Source: Phialophora verrucosa
Taxonomy: Eukaryota; Ascomycota; Eurotiomycetes; Chaetothyriales; Herpotrichiellaceae
NCBI GenBank assembly: GCA_002099365.1
Contig: MSED01000012.1
Location: 496,001-560,000, forward strand
Reading direction: 5' to 3'
DNA length: 64,000 nucleotides
Part shown: positions 58,831-64,000 of the stretch, one piece after another
Layout of the letters: each line of letters starts with the position of its first letter
Numbering within the stretch: position 1 is the stretch's first letter
The notes under the pieces: model-generated
Database searches by the model: none
Seen by the model: only the letters and a program-made list of their open reading frames with translations
What the model was told of the DNA's origin: nothing
Position numbers and translations under genes: made by a program

Positions 58831-59985
58831 GCTGATATCTTGGTTCGAGTGGATTTCGTTAGCAAATGTTCAGTTTGTGGTGTTTGGTTCAAGACCAGGA
58901 TGTGGTTCCAGAAGCCATTTTTAAGTGTTGTTAAACCGAAACTCTTTGTGATCAGCCACGGGCAAGTTGTCTCCAGGGATATCCTCCACAGGGTGAACGA
59001 TATTTGTATCTCAGAGTGTCGACCGGTTGTAACAAGTTCCGTACCAACACGTGTGTAGCTGCCGTTATTTCTGGCGGGCGATGTTTTCTAGCCAGATAGT
59101 ACCGTTGTCCGCGTGAGCTGTGCGATCCTGAGCTCGGCTTGGGCGAAGTGTCGAGCTATGCCGACACCATGGCAAGTCTGTTGAGCCTAGCAACCTTGAG
59201 CAGGCGCTGGGTATCAACGAGACTACCAGAGTGAACGAAGCACCCGGCGTTTGTGCAAGGCCCCGGGGAAGCTTGGCCGCTCTCATATCGTACACCAGTC
59301 CGTAGCGGAGAAGATACGTGATTCCGGCTTGACCATGTGAGAATGTGTACCGTACCAGAGACGATCCTCAATGCGGCTTCAGACTAATTGATTAACACAG
59401 CTCATCTTCCTGCCGACCCGACATACCACAACCCAACCGCTCACTTTATGAGCCCAGCGAGGAGGGTGCAAAATGAACTCAATGCAACCAGTGCTCCCGG
59501 TCGAGAACTCTCAGCTGCATCGCTAGTAAGGACTTTGACCACGTTGGAGGTAGCTGCTTGTCACGACCGATGAGGTGCATCAACCTTCAGACCAGGTACG
59601 AGGGCCAAGCAGAGGTTGGGACATGGTTCGAGCGGAGTAATATCCTAGTGTAAGAATATGGGATCCAGCAGACTCAAGAGAGAACTAAACTTCCCCTGAA
59701 AGGTGGCTTCTTATGTAGAACCACTGCCAGCTCAGGGTGATACGCAATACATGTCCCTCTAGCAATCTCGATTCGATATTTAGTAATGGTGCTCTATCGC
59801 TACAGGTGCACATAACAACAAGCCCATGTATGCATCAGATGCAGTCGAGCATCTGAAAGTCATCATGGGAATGGGAATAGAGATTGAGGCAGCGTACTAT
59901 CCGAGTAATTGAGCTACTATGACTCGTACGTACGGTAGCTGGCATCACTGTCGAGGTCCTTATCCGTGTCTGTGTCGCCTCCTCC
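58831..59985. other. Intergenic region
   Basis: About 1.15 kb in the convergent gap; no supportable gene. Confidence 0.4.
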
Positions 59986-61047
59986 TCACAGCCGACTCTT
60001 CAACTCTGGGCCCGGCCACCACTCCTTGACATCCTTCCGGACCCAGTCGACTATTCCTGAATTCACCTTCTCGGGACATTCCAGGGCTCCCCAGTGACCC
60101 GCTTTGACCACAAACTCGGTCAGGTTCTGGCATCGCTGGCGCATCTCCTGCATGAGCTTCGGGTTATACACGGTCTGGCACACGGCATCGTACTCGGTGT
60201 GCACGAACAAGACGGGCATCTTCAACAAGCCGTCGTTGACGCTCTTCTCGAGCGTGTACTTCCGGTTGGCGGCATGGTTCAAGTACCAGGCCGTGGCGCC
60301 GTGCCAGCCGTTCTTCTTGGCGCTCGCCACCAGGGCGTCGAGGAGCTCCTGGTCCAGCACCGTCCTCTCGAGCGGCAGGTCCGGCACCGGGGCCCCAGGA
60401 CCGCCGAACCAGCCTTTATGCTTGGTCACGCTGGCGGTCCGCGCGGGGGATTTCCCCGCCGTGCCGTTGCCGCGCGAGTACACCGCCTTGATGTGGACGG
60501 GGAGGTTCGTCTCGAACTGCCTGTCCAGGGCCTTGGGCTCCTGCTCGTAGAAGACCTGATAATCCCACTGCCCGTAGGGGAACTCCTTCTCCGGGTACAG
60601 GTCGCGGTCGATCAGCGTCAGGAGTGTCGGCAGGCCCAGTTCCAGCGTCCAGTACGGCACCGAAATGCCCACCATGGCACGGCACACTTCGGGGTGGTGG
60701 CTCGCCAGCGCCCAGAGCGGGCCACACCCCCAATCGTGGCCGACCCACACGGCCTGCTTCCTCCCCAGGTGGGCCAGCAACTCCAGCAGGTCGGGCACGA
60801 TTTTCTCCAGCGCAAACTCCGACGCGTCGGTGGACGTCCAGGTGCCGCCGTAGCCCGGCAAGTCGGGCGCGACGCAGTAGAAGCCCAACGATGAGAGGGA
60901 GTGTAGTTGTGGTTTCCATGTCAATGCGATTGCGGGCCAACCGTGGAGGAAGATGACCAGAGGGCCTGTTGCTGGCCCGGCCGTGAGGTAGGTGTACGGT
61001 TTCTGACTACCAGTGGTGGTGAAGCTGTGGGTTATTATGGAGGGCAT
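59986..61047 (-). CDS. Soluble epoxide hydrolase-like alpha/beta hydrolase
   Basis: Single-exon enzyme of 353 residues. The oxyanion-hole motif HGWPAIALTW sits near residue 35. The nucleophile elbow VWVGHDWGCGPLWAL supplies the catalytic Asp near residue 105. A cap domain follows (RDLYPEKEFPYGQWDYQVFY), with a Tyr (YEQEP) that could polarise the epoxide. The acid region VLFVHTEYDAVC and the catalytic His in VKAGHWGALECP near residue 325 complete the triad. This set fits epoxide hydrolases better than lipases or esterases, since the nucleophile is Asp within HDWG. The physiological substrate is unknown. The coding sequence is GC-rich while the DNA 0.6 kb upstream turns extremely AT-rich. Confidence 0.9.
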   Translation of the reverse strand: MPSIITHSFTTTGSQKPYTYLTAGPATGPLVIFLHGWPAIALTWKPQLHSLSSLGFYCVAPDLPGYGGTWTSTDASEFALEKIVPDLLELLAHLGRKQAVWVGHDWGCGPLWALASHHPEVCRAMVGISVPYWTLELGLPTLLTLIDRDLYPEKEFPYGQWDYQVFYEQEPKALDRQFETNLPVHIKAVYSRGNGTAGKSPARTASVTKHKGWFGGPGAPVPDLPLERTVLDQELLDALVASAKKNGWHGATAWYLNHAANRKYTLEKSVNDGLLKMPVLFVHTEYDAVCQTVYNPKLMQEMRQRCQNLTEFVVKAGHWGALECPEKVNSGIVDWVRKDVKEWWPGPELKSRL

Positions 61048-61630
61048 TTTGACGGATGTTGTCAGAGTACAGTATGGAGTGTCACTAGATGATCTGGAGC
61101 GTGAAAACAGCGTCGCCTTGTTGCGAAGGACGGAGCTCGCGGAGGTCGGTATGTAATTTTGTCGGCTCCTTCACTTGAAAACCAGCAGATTTTAGGACTA
61201 GTGAGTAGCAGCGTCCAACGCGACCTCCCGACTACCAAGTACTGGACGGGATGAAGAAGCCGAGGTCGTGCCAAATGAGAGATGAGCCACCCGTACCCTC
61301 CTCGAGAGGATCCCTTTGTATATAGGGACGTAGACCACAAGGTCAAGAGATTGATGACATGCGCACACACCAGTAGAAGAGGTTCGGGTACGGGGATACT
61401 AAAGAGTCATGGACCTCGGTCGAGGATGTAGAGGACGAGCTTTGTGGCCTGCTTTCCCATGCAGTCCCGCCTGTCATGCATTACGAAGCCTAGGCTTGGC
61501 CGATTACTGAACATAGGTACACAGGTAGTCAAGCGCGAAAAACCTGTCGCCTATCTACCTTTTCTGATTAGCCGCTCGCCGCTTTACTCGCCCTCGGCTC
61601 ACCTGCCGCTCAGAGAGTGATCCCTTAGCG
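61048..61630. promoter_or_regulatory. Upstream region of the hydrolase gene
   Basis: About 580 bases of ordinary composition between the hydrolase start and the AT-rich block; presumed promoter. No gene seen. Confidence 0.4.
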
Positions 61631-61639
61631 CTCCTTAGG

Positions 61640-64000
61640 GATTACTTAAGTAACTTAATCCTTCTTTCTTATTAAATTATTATTATATTATCTTTTAAAA
61701 CTTTATATAATCTCTTAAAATTAATAAAGTTTATAATATATATATAAGAATAATTTAATAATTCGTTTATTAAATTATTAAACTTTTTAAAGTATTATTA
61801 AAGTTCTTATAATATAATACTTTCTTATTAAGTAAATACTATATTATCCTTTAAAACTTTTTTAAATCTTTTAAAATCCTTTAAAATTATATTATATATA
61901 TTATAATAAATAAATAATTCTTTTATTAAATTCTTAAAGATTTTAAAATATTATTAAAGTTTTTATAAAATAATATATTTTTTAATAAGAAAATATTATA
62001 TTATTTCTTAAAACTTTCTAAAATCTTTTAAAACTAATAAAAATTATATTATATATATAATAATAAATTAATAATTTTTTACTAAATTTTTAAAGATTTT
62101 AAAGTATTATTAAGGTTTTTATAATATAATATTTTTTTATTAAATAAATATTATATTATCTTTTAAAACTTTAAAGAATCTTTTAAAGTTAATAAGAATT
62201 ATATTATATATATAATAATAAATAAATAATTCTTTTACTAAATTCTTAAAGATTTTAAAATATTATTTAAGTTTTATAATATAATAATTTTTTATTAAGT
62301 AAATTTTTATTATCTTTTAAAACTTTTTAGAATCTTTTAAAAGTAATAAAAGTTATATTATATATATTATAATAAATTAATAATTCTTTTACTAAATTCT
62401 TAAAGATTTTAAAATATTATTAAGGTTTTTATAATATAATACTTTTTTTATTAAATAAATTTTCTATTAATTTTAAAACTTTAGAAAACTTTTTAAAATT
62501 AATTAAAATTATATTATAAAAATTATAATAAATTATTTAAAATTTTATTAAATTATTAAAGATTTTAAAGTATTATTAAAGATTTTATAATATAATACTT
62601 TTTTATTAAATAAATATTATATTATTTTTTAAAACTTTAAGGAATCTTTTAAGATTAGTAAAAGTTATATTATATTTATAGTAATAAATTAATAATTCTT
62701 TTATTAAATTTTTAAAGGTTTTAAAGTATTATTAAGGTTTTTATAATATAATATTTTTTTTATTAAATAAATAATATTAGGGATAGGCTTTATTAGTAGT
62801 TAATAATAAGTATATTACCTATCTATAAGCGTATAGAGACTCGATTTAAAAGCTAAAGAGAGTTATAGAGGAAATATATACAGCCCGCGCGCTATATATA
62901 GATAAGCCTTAAGGTCTTAATATATCTTTATTTATAATAAATAATATATTATCTTTTAAAACTTTAAAGAATCTTTTAAAGTTAATAAAAATTATATTTT
63001 ATATATAATAATAAATTAATAATTCTTTTATTAAATTCTTAAAGATTTTAAAATATTATTAAAGTTTTTATATTAAAAGATTTTTTTTATTAAATAAAGT
63101 TTTTATTATCTTTTAAAACTTTAAAAAATCTTTTAAAGTTATTAAAAGTTATATTATATATATTATAATAAATTAATAATTTTATTAATAAATTCTTAAA
63201 GATATTAAAGTATTATTAAAGTTTTTATAATATAATACTTTTTTTATTAAAATAAATTTTTTATTATCTTTTAAAACTTTAAAGAATCTTTTAAAATTAG
63301 TAAAAGTTATATTATATATATAATAATAAATTAATAATTCTTTTATTAAATTATTAAAGATTTTAAAGTATTATTAAGGTTATTATAATATAATATCTTT
63401 TTTATTAAATAAATTTTTATTATTTTTTAAAACTTTAAATAATCTTTTAAAATTAATAAAAATTATATTATATATATTATAATAAATTAATAAGTTATTT
63501 ATTAAATTATTAAAGTTTTTAAAATATTATTAAAGTTTTTATAAGAAAATATTTTTTTTATTAAATAATTTTTTATTATCTTTTAAAAGTTTAAGATATC
63601 TTTTAAAGTTAATAAAAAATATATTATATATATAAGAATAAATTAATAATTCTTTTATTAAATTATTAAAGATTTTAAAATACTATTAAGGATTTTATAA
63701 TAAAATACTTTTTTTATTAAGGAAATTCTTTATTATCTTTTAAAACTTTAAGGAATATTTTAAAGTTAATAAAGATTATATTATATATATAAAGATAGAT
63801 TAATAATACTTTTCCTAGATTATTAAAGATTTTAAATTATTATTAAGGTTTTTATAATAAAATACTTTTTTTATTAAATAAATTCTTTATTATCTTTTAA
63901 AACTTTAAGGATTCTTTTAAAGTTAATAAAAGTTATATTATATATATTATAATAAAATTAAAAATTTTTTATTAAATTCTTAAATATTTTAAAGTATTAT
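61640..64000. repeat. Extremely AT-rich tandem array, period ~156 bp
   Basis: From about 61640 the sequence becomes almost only A and T. A recognisable unit (TTTTATAATATAATACTTTTTTTATTAAATAAATT-like, then CTTTTAAAACTTTAAAGAATCTTTTAAAG-like, then a TTATATTATATATATAATAATAAATTAATAATTC-like block; each paraphrased) repeats. The mark TTATAATATAATA falls near 61807, 61962, 62118, 62272, 62431, 62586, 62741, then after an interruption 63068, 63224, 63383, 63540, 63697 and 63855: spacing 154-159. About 14 copies are visible and the array continues past the window end. Confidence 0.92.
62768..62938. other. ~170-bp interruption inside the AT array
   Basis: Between two array copies is a segment that does not follow the unit. 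It has CTATCTATAAGCGTATAGAG, a short GC island with CAGCCCGCGCGC, and TAGATAAGCC. Its composition resembles RIP-eroded transposon DNA in fungi. It cannot be assigned to a named element by eye. Confidence 0.6.

Noticed and set aside
60094..60940. Long frames opposite and overlapping the epoxide hydrolase
   Set aside because: They are shadows of a GC-rich coding sequence; the minus-strand frame with the HDWG and GHWG motifs is the real gene.

Overview
The window is nuclear DNA from a filamentous ascomycete (Pezizomycotina). The support is: short introns, mostly 46-75 nt, with GTRAGT donors and CTAAC/CTRAY-like branch sites; about 50-55% GC in the genes; and fungal markers (PalB calpain with MIT domain, LSD1-type demethylase ending in an HMG box, a Clr5-type domain protein, fungal Myb-like small proteins, a fungal-type transcription-factor domain). 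I cannot fix genus or order; Eurotiomycetes or Dothideomycetes would both fit.

Layout. 1-140 holds the 5' end of a gene leaving the window on the minus strand. 0.9-3.7 kb is a glutamine-dependent NAD+ synthetase (minus). A gene-poor stretch and a pyrimidine-rich long leader precede a bZIP factor (6.4-8.2 kb). A decayed NmrA-like gene lies at 8.5-9.3 kb. Then come eIF3d (10.1-12.0), pirin (12.6-13.7, minus), a RapZ C-domain protein (14.2-14.9), a long (CA)n tract, a flavin-reductase-like protein (16.0-17.2) with microsatellite-bearing introns, a disordered hypothetical (17.4-19.9, minus), a stand-alone 2Fe-2S ferredoxin (20.3-20.5, minus), an SDR (20.8-22.0, minus), a transcription-factor-domain protein (22.8-24.3), a second flavin-reductase-fold protein (24.5-25.5), a tandem pair of Myb-like basic proteins (26.0-27.5) and COQ6 (27.9-29.5).

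From 30 kb: PalB-like calpain (30.3-33.0, minus), peroxisomal-type carrier (33.5-34.7), a ~31-bp degenerate minisatellite (35.0-35.7), Trm61-type tRNA methyltransferase (35.7-37.2, minus), Dcr2-type phosphatase (37.5-39.2), OXNAD1-like oxidoreductase (40.4-41.8, minus), LSD1-like demethylase (43.8-47.0), membrane-tailed pyridoxamine-phosphate-oxidase-fold protein (47.6-48.9), a basic hypothetical (49.7-50.2, minus) and an FHA-like/protein kinase (50.7-52.4).

The right end looks accessory: gene-poor DNA, an AIG1-like GTPase (54.3-55.7, minus), a divergent Clr5-domain protein (56.5-58.8), an epoxide-hydrolase-like enzyme (60.0-61.0, minus), then an abrupt switch at about 61.63 kb to extremely AT-rich DNA. 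That block is a tandem array with a period of about 156 bp running off the window, interrupted once by about 170 bp of different sequence. It resembles a RIP-mutated satellite or centromere/heterochromatin block.

The genes do not form one pathway. Left and centre are mostly housekeeping genes (NAD, translation initiation, ubiquinone, tRNA modification, pH signalling, peroxisomal transport). The accessory end combines signalling and defence-like domains next to satellite DNA. Most gene models here were made by following reading frames and splice phases by eye; where exon lengths are given, they sum to whole codons.
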